NCBI RefSeq assembly: GCF_041902845.1
Contig: NZ_CP159486.1
Location: 682,001 to 746,000 of the forward strand
Length of the DNA: 64,000 nt
Direction of reading: 5' to 3'
DNA from: Limibacterium fermenti
GTDB taxonomy: Bacteria; Bacteroidota; Bacteroidia; Bacteroidales; Dysgonomonadaceae
Shown: in pieces, positions 48,434-57,017 of the stretch
Layout: each line of letters opens with the position of its first letter
Numbering within the stretch: position 1 is the first letter of the stretch
Program-made: the position numbers and the translations under genes
The notes under the pieces: model-generated
What the model was told of the DNA's origin: nothing
The model's input: the letters and a program-made list of their open reading frames with translations, nothing else
Databases searched by the model: none

Positions 48434-51400
48434 ATGAAGAAATATAAGTTGATCAACAACATCGCCGGTTGGGGCGTGTTTGCTATTGCGGCCATCGTCT
48501 ATTTATTGACGATCGAACCCACGGCCAGTTTTTGGGATTGCGGAGAGTTTATCACCTCTGCTTATAAGCTCGAAGTCGGACACCCGCCCGGAGCGCCGTT
48601 CTTCATGCTGGTGGGAAACCTCTTTACACAATTTGCTTCCGATCCGTCGCAAGTGGCCAAGATGGTAAACAGCATGTCGGCTTTGTTGAGCGCTTTCACG
48701 ATACTGTTCCTGTTTTGGACCCTCACGCATTTGACCCGTAAGTTGGTGGCCGGTAAGGAACAAGACACGATGACGTTGGGCCAGATTATCACCATTATCG
48801 GCAGCGGTGTGGTGGGTGCATTGGCCTATACGTTTTCCGATACATTCTGGTTCTCGGCGGTCGAAGGCGAAGTATACGCCTTTTCGTCGATGTTGACGGC
48901 TTTGGTGTTTTGGCTTATCCTGAAATGGGAAGCGAATGCCGACAAGCCCGGGTCAGACAAGTGGATCGTGCTGATTGCCTACATTATGGGGTTGTCTGTC
49001 GGTGTTCACTTGCTCAATTTACTCTGCATTCCCGCCATCGTATTGGTGTATTACTTCAAGAGAAATGAAACTCCCACCTGGAAAGGCGGGCTCCTGTATC
49101 TGTTGCTGTCTTTCGCCCTTATCGTCGTGGTGATGTATGGCGTTATTCCCGGTTTTACAAAGGTCGGCGGCTGGTTTGAACTATTCTTTGTCAATTCATT
49201 GGGAATGTCGTACAACTCCGGCTTCTTCATTTATCTGGTATTGCTTTTGGCCAGCCTCTCATGGTGTTTATTCGAGACGGTGTCGGCGAAAGGAAAAGAA
49301 TCGAGGGCGAAGGTGGCGTTTTTCATCAGCCTGGCGTTGGCCGGTATTCTTTTCATCAGTGGAAGCGTTTTGTTGTGGGTCGTTCTTGTAGCCTTGGCTG
49401 CGTACTTTATCTTTAAGGATAAGCGACTGCACAACCGGTTTATCCATTTGGCCGCTTCCTCCCTGACGGTTATGTTGATCGGATTTTCAGCCTATGCGTT
49501 GATTCCGATTCGTTCGGCCGCCAATCCGCCGTTGGATTTAAATTCTCCCGAAGATGTTTTCTCGCTGGGAAGCTACCTGAACCGGGAGCAGTACGGGCAA
49601 ACGCCGTTGTTCTATGGGCATACCTATGCCTCGCAGGTACAGCGGAACGCGGATGGAACGCCCGTATATACAAGTCAGAAAAAATACGGGAAGATTGTCA
49701 AGAAATCTCCCGAAGAAAAAGACCGTTATGTGGCTTCGGAAGTCCCTACCTATAAATATACCAACAGCATGCTTTTCCCGCGGATGCACACGCATCAGGG
49801 CGAGCCGGGATACCGGAATCATATCATAGGATATGAGCGTTGGGGCGATGTCGCCGATCCGAACAAGCCGCCCACGTTGTGGCAGAATATCCGTTTCTTC
49901 TTCGGTTATCAATTGAATTATATGTACTTCCGCTATTTCCTGTGGAATTTCTCCGGAAGGCAAAATGATATTCAGGGCGACGGGGGACTGATGTACGGAA
50001 ATTGGATTACCGGTATTCCGCCCATCGATAACCATGTGTTGGGCCTTGGCCCGCAAGACGATATCGCTCCCGATATTGCCGATAACAGAGCACATAATAA
50101 GTTTTATATGTTGCCCCTTATCTTGGGGCTCATCGGCATTCTTTATCAATTTAAATTGAAAGAAAAAGGGAAGCAAAGCTTTATCATTGTGTTCCTGCTC
50201 TTCTTTATGACGGGCATCGCCATCGTGCTGTATCTGAACCAAACGCCTTTCGAACCGCGTGAACGGGATTATGCGTATGCGGGTTCTTTTTACGCTTTTG
50301 CTATCTGGATAGGGTTGGGCGTGGCTGGCATCGACTATTTCCTCCGTAAATATATCAAGAACCGTACGGCATCGGCGGTTGTGGCATCGGTCATCGGGGT
50401 ATTGATCCCGTTGCAGATGGTCGGGCAGACGTGGGATGACCACGATCGTTCGGGCAGAACGTTGGCGCGCGACACGGGGATGAATTACCTGAGTTCGGTC
50501 GGCCCTGACGGTATCATCTTCACCAATGGCGATAATGATACCTATCCGCTGTGGTATGTACAGGAAACGGAAGGTTTTCGTACCGATGTGCGTGTGACGA
50601 ACCTCAGCTTCCTGCAAACAGAATGGTATATTGACCAACTGGTACGCCAAGCCTACGAGTCGAAACCGTTGCCCATTAGCTGGACTCGCCCGCAATATTG
50701 GGATGAAGCAGCTAGTTACGCTCATATCATTACGAAGCAGGAAATTGAAAAGGCGCTTCAGGATAATAACATCCCGGCGTACTCTTTCCCGACATATTAC
50801 GATATAAACGCATTCAAAGATACGATCTCCCTCAGGCAAACAATGGAGAGCCTGCGTACGGGACAAAACGCCCAACCCGCCAATCCGTTTACCACCGGCG
50901 ATACCCGCATCATCCCCGGAAATCAGCTTTATCTGGATGTGGATACGGCTCGAGTCGACTGGGCTGCGATGCATGCCCGCCCGGCAAGCAGGATGTATGT
51001 CAATTTGGGCGGTAAATCGTCGGTATATCGTCATGAAATGATGATTCTCGAGATGCTTTCCAATATTAATGACGGAAATTGGACACGCCCACTGTATTAC
51101 GCGACCACGGTCGAACAGAGTTTGTATCTGAATATGAAAGACCGGAATTTTTCACTGAACGGGCTTACCTATCAAGTCGTTCCGGGAACGCCCTTGAGCA
51201 ATCGCGTCAATATACACGCGGCGTATGAGAATATGATGACGAAGTTCCGTTGGGGCGGATTGGAAGAGAATCCCGATATCTATCTCGACGAAACGAGCCG
51301 GCGTATGATCTCTACTTTCCGTCTGTCTTTTTCGGAATTGATTAATGCCTTGATAGACGAAGGCGAAAACGAAAAAGCATTGGCTGCGCTGGATAAATGC

Positions 51401-51910
51401 ACCACGGTGATGCCCGGATCGGCAGTTCCTTACCGGAATGACGGTCTTCTTTTTGCCCGGGCTTATTACAGTTTGGGTGAGACGGAAAAGGCGCAGGCGC
51501 TTATATCGCAAATCAGCGAGCGGGTGAACCGTAACCTCGATTGGTTCGGACGCTTGAAGCCTCAACAGGTGAATAATAACCTGAGCGATGTTATCTATAA
51601 TAATATAAATCCGTTACTGTTGATTGCCACGATCTACCAAGAGTACGACCGCGAAAAGTATCAGGTAATGGTGGATGATTTGTTGCAACGGGCGCAAGTG
51701 TATTATACGCAAGGAGTGTCTTACGTGGGCGATACCATTCTCCGCGAGTTAACCAATAGCTCTATCCGGGGGTATTACCTGACCGATACGGCTTCGGTGG
51801 ACACGGCGCAGCAGTCGGTGGAAGCGCAAACAATGGAGAAAGCGCTGAAAATGATGCAGCAATTCAGTCCCCGTTTGCTGGAGCAATACAATAAACAAGC
51901 GGCACAATAA
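48434..51910 (+). CDS. DUF2723-family membrane protein, putative protein O-mannosyl/glycosyltransferase
   Basis: The 1158-aa product has a first half of roughly 12 membrane helices with the family signature SFWDCGEFITSAYKLEVGHP (about 32-51) in the first periplasmic loop, like the acidic loop of GT-C glycosyltransferases. A soluble periplasmic part of some 550 residues follows (DGIIFTNGDNDTYPLWYVQE), with TPR-like helices near the end (ENEKALAALDKC, LGETEKAQALISQI). The family is conserved in Bacteroidota and linked to general protein O-glycosylation, by analogy. Monocistronic. The long antisense ORF inside it is a shadow. Confidence 0.85.
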   Translation: MKKYKLINNIAGWGVFAIAAIVYLLTIEPTASFWDCGEFITSAYKLEVGHPPGAPFFMLVGNLFTQFASDPSQVAKMVNSMSALLSAFTILFLFWTLTHLTRKLVAGKEQDTMTLGQIITIIGSGVVGALAYTFSDTFWFSAVEGEVYAFSSMLTALVFWLILKWEANADKPGSDKWIVLIAYIMGLSVGVHLLNLLCIPAIVLVYYFKRNETPTWKGGLLYLLLSFALIVVVMYGVIPGFTKVGGWFELFFVNSLGMSYNSGFFIYLVLLLASLSWCLFETVSAKGKESRAKVAFFISLALAGILFISGSVLLWVVLVALAAYFIFKDKRLHNRFIHLAASSLTVMLIGFSAYALIPIRSAANPPLDLNSPEDVFSLGSYLNREQYGQTPLFYGHTYASQVQRNADGTPVYTSQKKYGKIVKKSPEEKDRYVASEVPTYKYTNSMLFPRMHTHQGEPGYRNHIIGYERWGDVADPNKPPTLWQNIRFFFGYQLNYMYFRYFLWNFSGRQNDIQGDGGLMYGNWITGIPPIDNHVLGLGPQDDIAPDIADNRAHNKFYMLPLILGLIGILYQFKLKEKGKQSFIIVFLLFFMTGIAIVLYLNQTPFEPRERDYAYAGSFYAFAIWIGLGVAGIDYFLRKYIKNRTASAVVASVIGVLIPLQMVGQTWDDHDRSGRTLARDTGMNYLSSVGPDGIIFTNGDNDTYPLWYVQETEGFRTDVRVTNLSFLQTEWYIDQLVRQAYESKPLPISWTRPQYWDEAASYAHIITKQEIEKALQDNNIPAYSFPTYYDINAFKDTISLRQTMESLRTGQNAQPANPFTTGDTRIIPGNQLYLDVDTARVDWAAMHARPASRMYVNLGGKSSVYRHEMMILEMLSNINDGNWTRPLYYATTVEQSLYLNMKDRNFSLNGLTYQVVPGTPLSNRVNIHAAYENMMTKFRWGGLEENPDIYLDETSRRMISTFRLSFSELINALIDEGENEKALAALDKCTTVMPGSAVPYRNDGLLFARAYYSLGETEKAQALISQISERVNRNLDWFGRLKPQQVNNNLSDVIYNNINPLLLIATIYQEYDREKYQVMVDDLLQRAQVYYTQGVSYVGDTILRELTNSSIRGYYLTDTASVDTAQQSVEAQTMEKALKMMQQFSPRLLEQYNKQAAQ

Positions 51911-51982
51911 CAAAAAATGATTGAAATACTCACTTGACGATGCGATAATCGGCGGGTGGGTATTTCTTCTATTATATTCTTT

Positions 51983-52627
51983 ATGTTGATTGAACAACCC
52001 CCTAAGTTTTACAGGTGCTTATATCCGGAAACAATCTGGAGGATTCCTCATCCCGGCAAAAAAACGATCTATCTTACTTTCGACGACGGCCCCATTCCCG
52101 AGGTCACGCCGTGGGTGCTCGAGGTGCTGGATAAGTACGGTATAAAAGCAACTTTCTTTTGTGTGGGCGATAATGTCCGCAAGTATCCCTCCGTATATCG
52201 GATGTTGTTGGATAACGGACATCGTACCGGAAACCACACTTTCAATCACTTGCAGGGATGGCAGCATACGTCCGGTTTCTTTTTGGCCAATGCCGCTAAA
52301 GCGGCGGCGCTCATCGACTCCCCGCTTTTCCGCCCTCCGCACGGGCATATGATGGCTCCCCAGCCCCGCCTGCTGCGCAAAGCCGGCTATCACATCATTA
52401 TGTGGGATGTGGTGACGCGCGATTACAGTAAGTACATGACACCGGAGCAGGTGCTCGAGAATGTGAAAAAGTATACCCGCGACGGATCGATCATCGTCTT
52501 TCATGACTCCCTGAAAGCGGAAAAGAACCTTCGTTATGCATTGCCCCGGGCCATCGAGTGGTTGCTCGGGCAAGGATATGATTTCGAACCGGTGCCGTGG
52601 AGCGGGACTTCCGAAGGTTCTCTTTAA
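51983..52627 (+). CDS. Polysaccharide deacetylase (NodB-homology) family protein
   Basis: From MLIEQPPKFYRCLYPETIW, 214 aa; a GTG at 51956 could add nine residues. NodB motifs are motif 1 YLTFDDGP (catalytic and metal Asp), motif 2 HRTGNHTFNH (metal histidines), motif 3 FRPPHG, motif 4 MWDVVTRDY, and motif 5 IIVFHDSLKAEKNL. No signal peptide. Family enzymes deacetylate GlcNAc-containing polymers, peptidoglycan or related amides. All residues needed for activity are visible. It follows the DUF2723 gene by 72 bp and may be co-transcribed. Confidence 0.93.
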   Translation: MLIEQPPKFYRCLYPETIWRIPHPGKKTIYLTFDDGPIPEVTPWVLEVLDKYGIKATFFCVGDNVRKYPSVYRMLLDNGHRTGNHTFNHLQGWQHTSGFFLANAAKAAALIDSPLFRPPHGHMMAPQPRLLRKAGYHIIMWDVVTRDYSKYMTPEQVLENVKKYTRDGSIIVFHDSLKAEKNLRYALPRAIEWLLGQGYDFEPVPWSGTSEGSL

Positions 52628-52671
52628 CTCTCCCCTTAGCGTAAGGGGAGCACCGAGGAGCGGGGAGGGGG
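52627..52671. repeat. Dispersed palindromic repeat, diverged copy 4
   Basis: CTCTCCCCTTAGCGTAAGGG, then GAGC and GAGGAGCGGGGAGGGGG, the same layout as 15461-15505 with several changes. Confidence 0.7.
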
Positions 52672-52729
52672 TATAGTGATGAAAGATGTGAAATAACCTT
52701 TTCCTCCTTGCCCCGAGGCCGGGCTAAAG

Positions 52730-53170
52730 GTGGCAAAACTTACTCGTATGCCGCCCAACGTCTCTGGTGCGATGGATAAGGTGGCGGGTACGGCGCCCAA
52801 AATCACTCGTACGGTGACCAAAGTGGCCCATACGGTGTCCAAAGACACTCGTACGGTGCCCAAAGTGGTGCGTACGGCGGGCAAACAAGCACAAACAGCG
52901 GCCAAAGTCGCTTCGACCGGCCAAAATGTCACAGGTGCATCGGGAAAAGTCGTTCTGCTCTTTTCCAAAGTCGTTCCGACAGGCCGGGAAGTCTTTCTTC
53001 CGGTTTCCGAAGTCGAACATGTAACGGCCAAAGTCAATCTTACCTCGAGCAAACTCGATCTCGCATCGGGCAAACTCAGTCTCGCATCGGCTAAACTCAG
53101 TCTGACAGTATCCGAAGTCGATCTGACAAAGGAGAATGTAGCCTGGAACAGACAAAATGTCAGGCGCTCT
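52730..53170. repeat. Array of twenty-one 21-bp degenerate repeats
   Basis: Aligning by hand gives 21 consecutive units of exactly 21 bp with no insertion or deletion. Each has a core AAAGT or AAACT at positions 7-11 (for example GTGACCAAAGTGGCCCATAC at 52814, TCGGGCAAACTCAGTCTCGC at 53066). Three reading frames are open right through and give heptapeptide repeats (plus TVTKVAH/TVPKVVR; minus CETEFAR/CRNDFGK; minus DTVRLSL/PAVRTTL). None has a signal or a known domain. Helically spaced binding sites, or a repeat protein on one strand. Confidence 0.85.
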
Positions 53171-53355
53171 TCTCCATGAAAGAGCGAACGTACCGGAATG
53201 ACGGTCTTTCGGTTCATAACGCCCTTAATCTTTGTTGATTTTAATTATACTTGGCGCCTCTGATTATTTATATATTTTAACCTGAAAGATTTGGAGCCTA
53301 CCTCCCGCTTTCCTAACTTTCGGAAATTTTAGTTCAAATCATTAAAAAAACAATT

Positions 53356-54093
53356 ATGACCACGAGAGATTCTAACACGTATAGAATGGCTCGTACCGTG
53401 AAGGTCATCCTCCATCAGCACGAACCGGTTTGGAATGAACAAGTAAGATTTGCCCTGGAAGCGGGTAATTTCACTGGTATTGTCGATGCATTGGAGCCCC
53501 ATGCCGAGGGTTCCCTTATCGTTACCAAGGGAGCCAGCACGGATAAGGATAACATGGCGCTTGAAATGTACCGGAAAACGGCCGATATCGCCCAGAGGGT
53601 ATCGGTATACGCCCTCGATACCGGAAATATGGAACTGCACGACCAGTTGCGTGTCAGCCGCAATTCGTTGGCAAGCCTGAAGGAAGTCGATGCCTTCACC
53701 AAGGTGAAAGACATTTACAATCGGGTCATGCCCATATTGAGCGCGGTTCCGCCCGCTGGCGAGGGGGGCAAAACGGGAACGGAAGGCGTTGCACCCGAAA
53801 ACACCCAACTTTCGTTACCCGACTATGCCGTGAATGAAACGGAAATGTCCGGACTGAAAACCATCATCGACACCTACGATGCGTTACTGGGCAAACCCCG
53901 CGACCTGCAGTTGGAGCGCAAACGCCACAACCAGACCATCCCCGAATTGATGAAAGAGCTGCGCAAGAGCCTCTACAAGCTCGACAGCCTGATCAATATC
54001 TTCGCCGGCACGGACTTCTATACGGATTACAAGAACGCCCGCATCACCATCGACCGCGGCGGCAGCCCCAAAAAAGAGGAAGAGAAGAAATAA
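53356..54093 (+). CDS. Conserved-looking protein of unknown function
   Basis: The 245-aa product is not recognised. It is soluble, with no signal or membrane segment, and predicted mostly helical: RTVKVILHQHEPVWNEQVRF, KDNMALEMYRKTADIAQRVS, ELHDQLRVSRNSLASLKEVD, TIIDTYDALLGKPRDLQLER. It ends in a charged tail (GGSPKKEEEKK). A Gly/Pro-rich linker around residues 130-150 splits it into two halves. It starts 185 bp after the 21-bp array, so the array is its upstream region. GC is a little higher than its neighbours. Confidence 0.7.
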   Translation: MTTRDSNTYRMARTVKVILHQHEPVWNEQVRFALEAGNFTGIVDALEPHAEGSLIVTKGASTDKDNMALEMYRKTADIAQRVSVYALDTGNMELHDQLRVSRNSLASLKEVDAFTKVKDIYNRVMPILSAVPPAGEGGKTGTEGVAPENTQLSLPDYAVNETEMSGLKTIIDTYDALLGKPRDLQLERKRHNQTIPELMKELRKSLYKLDSLINIFAGTDFYTDYKNARITIDRGGSPKKEEEKK

Positions 54094-54205
54094 AGGCGCA
54101 ATATTTTATCTAATGAATGAGAGAGTCGAGAATAAGAACGATGAATAATATGGAAACTTTTTTCAAAGAAGATTCATAATCATAAGCCATTTTTATACAA
54201 ACAGG

Positions 54206-54883
54206 ATGAGTAAATATATTATACTGCTATTTTGCAGCGTTGTTTATATCAACTCTTATTCACAGGAGCACGCAAAAGTAACTCAAAACTCCGATGGAAG
54301 TATCTCTGTTCAATCAGAAGGTAACGAATGGTTCGATCCTTCGGGCAACATTATTTCGGAAAAACAAATGAAGGATTCGTTAAAAACAGGAAGGTATAGC
54401 ATAACCATAGATACAAATTCTTCTATTGCTAAAATACATTTAGTCAATAATTATCCGGCAAAAACGAAAATTATCGGGAAGAAGTTGCCGCCATTGTTAT
54501 ATCCGGATTTATCAGGACGCCCAGTAGATATTGCCACAAATGCTAAAAAATCCGTTTTAAGTTTTTGGAGTATTACATGTGCACCTTGTATTCGAGAGTT
54601 GTCGGTATTCAATTTGTTGGCTAAAGAGTATCCTAATATTGATTTTTATGCCATAACAAGCGATGATAAAGATAGTGTCGTGCATTTTTTAGAGCAAAAT
54701 AACGAGAAGTGGGATAATATCGTTATCATTCCTGATTATAATAAAGAAGCCTATGATCCGGGCATTTATGTTTATCCCTCAACATTTCTTATTAATAAAG
54801 AGAGAATTATTCAAAATGTGTTTTGGGGGGCATCTTTAAGGCAAATATTCACAGCTTTGGATGTTTTGGACAAAGAGTCCTGA
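54206..54883 (+). CDS. Secreted TlpA-like thioredoxin-fold protein
   Basis: The 225-aa product has a signal peptide (MSKYIILLFCSVVYINSYS), an unassigned N-terminal part, and a thioredoxin fold from about residue 95. The redox motif is ITCAPCIREL (CxxC), with a cis-proline region YVYPSTFLINKE. It probably reduces or transfers disulfides in the periplasm, as ResA/TlpA proteins do. Codon use is AT-rich relative to the gene before it. It converges on the HigBA remnant. Confidence 0.85.
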   Translation: MSKYIILLFCSVVYINSYSQEHAKVTQNSDGSISVQSEGNEWFDPSGNIISEKQMKDSLKTGRYSITIDTNSSIAKIHLVNNYPAKTKIIGKKLPPLLYPDLSGRPVDIATNAKKSVLSFWSITCAPCIRELSVFNLLAKEYPNIDFYAITSDDKDSVVHFLEQNNEKWDNIVIIPDYNKEAYDPGIYVYPSTFLINKERIIQNVFWGASLRQIFTALDVLDKES

Positions 54884-54889
54884 CGAAAT

Positions 54890-55240
54890 ATGAGGAATGA
54901 CGGAAATAGATGATTTTCCGGCGCCAATCCGGCTTGCCAATTCTTGCTGTGTCATTTTCTCCGCTTTGCGTGCATTACGAATCAACTGTCCGGTTATAAT
55001 ACGAATATGCCTTATGGCGGAATACCTCGCGTTTTGGAGTACCTTCTTCGCCATACAACGAATCGAGTATCAAATCGTAATCTGCAAGTTTGTGATTATT
55101 CAAATGTTATATTCCGTTCGTAATTCATATAATCCTTCGCGGAGGGATGAAACAAACTTTGATGATACTCGCGCCCGAGTTTTTAGCAAATCAAGGCCGT
55201 AGTGAATCTTTTGCTGCTCTTTTGACGAAATCGTCTCCAT
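54890..55240 (-). pseudogene. Decayed HigB/HigA-type toxin-antitoxin pair
   Basis: Toxin remnant 55100-55240: METISSKEQQKIHYGLDLLK, then VSSKFVSSLREGLYELRTEY, then a premature stop where Gp49/HigB-like toxins continue. Antitoxin remnant from about 55099: DYDLILDSLYGEEGTPKREV in one frame, then after a frameshift GQLIRNARKAEKMTQQELAS, RIGAGKSSIS, half of an XRE helix-turn-helix, running out before the second half. Both genes are broken. The toxin-then-antitoxin order is that of higBA. Confidence 0.7.
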
Positions 55241-55247
55241 GGAGGAT

Positions 55248-55270
55248 ATCGCTTTTAAGCGATTTTTTTA
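55248..55270 (+). terminator. Short hairpin with T-run
   Basis: ATCGCTT-TT-AAGCGAT followed by T7 on the plus strand, just past the MFS stop. It could terminate read-through from the TlpA-like gene. Confidence 0.45.
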
Positions 55271-56406
55271 GTTAGCCATACCATATACAACCATACGATG
55301 AGAATAGTTATAATTCCCATACTTTGATTCTGTGTCATATCTGTTATCTTTCCTATAATAGGAGGGAGGATGGCTCCCCCCGAAACCCCCATAATAAGAA
55401 TAGCCGATATTTCGTTCTCTTTTTTCGGAAACTTTTGCATTGACAAAGAAAAAATAATGGCAAACAGATTTGAATAGCCAAGACCAAATAGTCCGACGGA
55501 TAGAAGAACCAACCAGACGTTATGCGAAAATACGAGCATGAGGATCAATCCCAGTAAAGCTAACCATACACTTACTCGATAAAATTTAACTTCCGATATA
55601 GACATGAGTAAAATTCCCCCGAGTAAAGCTCCCGCAGCTCTTGCAAAAAAATACACACTGTTACCCAATCCTGCTTCGGTAAGAATGATATCATTATTCT
55701 CCAATAAAAATTTTGGGAAGGTAATATTTATGCTCACATCCACACTTACCAATACTAAAATACCAATGAAAAATGGGAGCAGGCGTTTATCTTGCAATAA
55801 CCTTAATATGCTTGGGAAAGACACCCTTTTTATATTTTCCGTATTTTCTTTAATAGGAGTACTTATGAGCCATATAAATCCGATTAGTGAGATGACCGAA
55901 TACACAATAAAAATTGTTTTCCATTCGTAATTATTCAATACAAAAAAACTAACGAGTAGAGGACCGGTAAAGGAACAAATGGCTTTGACAAATTGTCCCA
56001 ACGTCAACGTTCCTGTTAGTTTATTGCTTGCAACAACATCGGTTACCAGTGGATTTAAAGCAACCTGCAAGATCGTATTTCCGATTCCAATTACAGCGAA
56101 AATGATTAATATGGAGGTATAACTGTAGTTTAAAAATATTAACCCTAATGCAATGGCTTGAATAATGAAACTCAATAATACAATATTCTTTCGGCCGTAT
56201 TTATTCATTAACATGCTTGTAGGGACTGAAAATAAGAGAAACCATAGAAAGCATGATGTCGCAAGCATATTGACGACAGAATCGCTTAATTCTACAAAAT
56301 CAACTTTTATATAATTTATGGCAATACCTATAATATCTACAAAACCCATAATGAAAAAGCCAAACAATACAGGCAATATTTTTATTAGTAGCGATTTTTT
56401 ATTCAT
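55255..56406 (-). CDS. MFS transporter, probable sugar importer
   Basis: The 383-aa product has about twelve membrane helices, the family loop MLMNKYGRKNIVLLSF between helices 2 and 3, and a helix-5 segment (VKAICSFTGPLLVSFFV). It resembles the fucose/hexose-type (FHS-like) permeases of Bacteroidota. It is the last gene of the GH78/GH92 operon, 20 bp after the SIS gene, so import of a released monosaccharide is likely. Confidence 0.88.
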   Translation of the reverse strand: MNKKSLLIKILPVLFGFFIMGFVDIIGIAINYIKVDFVELSDSVVNMLATSCFLWFLLFSVPTSMLMNKYGRKNIVLLSFIIQAIALGLIFLNYSYTSILIIFAVIGIGNTILQVALNPLVTDVVASNKLTGTLTLGQFVKAICSFTGPLLVSFFVLNNYEWKTIFIVYSVISLIGFIWLISTPIKENTENIKRVSFPSILRLLQDKRLLPFFIGILVLVSVDVSINITFPKFLLENNDIILTEAGLGNSVYFFARAAGALLGGILLMSISEVKFYRVSVWLALLGLILMLVFSHNVWLVLLSVGLFGLGYSNLFAIIFSLSMQKFPKKENEISAILIMGVSGGAILPPIIGKITDMTQNQSMGIITILIVWLYMVWLTKKIA

Positions 56407-56426
56407 TTAAATAATGTGTTTTTGTT

Positions 56427-57017
56427 TTATGTATTTAATCCCATTTTATATTCTATACCTTGTACCATGATATGTACCGTCAATATATGCATTTCCTGTA
56501 TTCTATCGGCATACCCTTGATGCGGAACACCTATAAATATATCCGCATATCGGGACAATTCGTTATCGGTAGTGGAGGCACGTGACATTCCTATCACAGA
56601 AAGTTCGTTTTCTTTGGCTGTTTTAGCCGCTGATATAATATTGGCTGAATTTCCACTCGTACTGAATGCCAATAATACATCCCCCGGTTGTCCGACCGCT
56701 TCAATATAGCGGGAAAATATATAATCATACCCGAAATCATTTCCCACACACGTTATATGTCCGGGATCGTTAATGGCTATAGCGGGTAATGCACATCTAT
56801 TATTACGAAAGCGTGCGGTCATTTCTTCCGCAAAATGAGTGGCATCACAGAGGGAACCGCCATTACCGCATGCGATGATTTTATTGCCGCGTATTAAAGC
56901 ATCTGACATCATGTTGATCGCATTCTCTATCGCCTGTATTATCTTGGAATCGGAGCAATAGTTTTGCAATACTTCTTGAGCTTCAGCTAAACTGTCCTTA
57001 ATAAAATTCGTTGTCAT
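56427..57017 (-). CDS. SIS-domain sugar-phosphate isomerase, phosphoheptose-isomerase-like
   Basis: The 196-aa product has the GmhA layout: IIACGNGGSLCDATHFAEEM with the sugar-phosphate loop, LLAFSTSGNSANIISAAKTA, and the C-terminal EMHILTVHIMVQGIE. GmhA makes D-glycero-manno-heptose 7-phosphate in LPS heptose synthesis, but here it overlaps a ROK sugar kinase by 4 bp inside a glycan-catabolic operon. A catabolic sugar-phosphate role is therefore more likely than LPS synthesis. Inference. Confidence 0.85.
   Translation of the reverse strand: MTTNFIKDSLAEAQEVLQNYCSDSKIIQAIENAINMMSDALIRGNKIIACGNGGSLCDATHFAEEMTARFRNNRCALPAIAINDPGHITCVGNDFGYDYIFSRYIEAVGQPGDVLLAFSTSGNSANIISAAKTAKENELSVIGMSRASTTDNELSRYADIFIGVPHQGYADRIQEMHILTVHIMVQGIEYKMGLNT

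Noticed and set aside
49538..51034. 498-codon minus-strand ORF
   Set aside because: Lies wholly inside the DUF2723 gene; no start signal, domain or signal peptide. Long antisense frames are common in this codon usage.
52636..53217. 193- and 143-codon minus-strand repeat ORFs as genes
   Set aside because: Open frames follow automatically from a stop-poor 21-bp repeat; no frame shows a leader or domain. Kept as a repeat array with coding status open.
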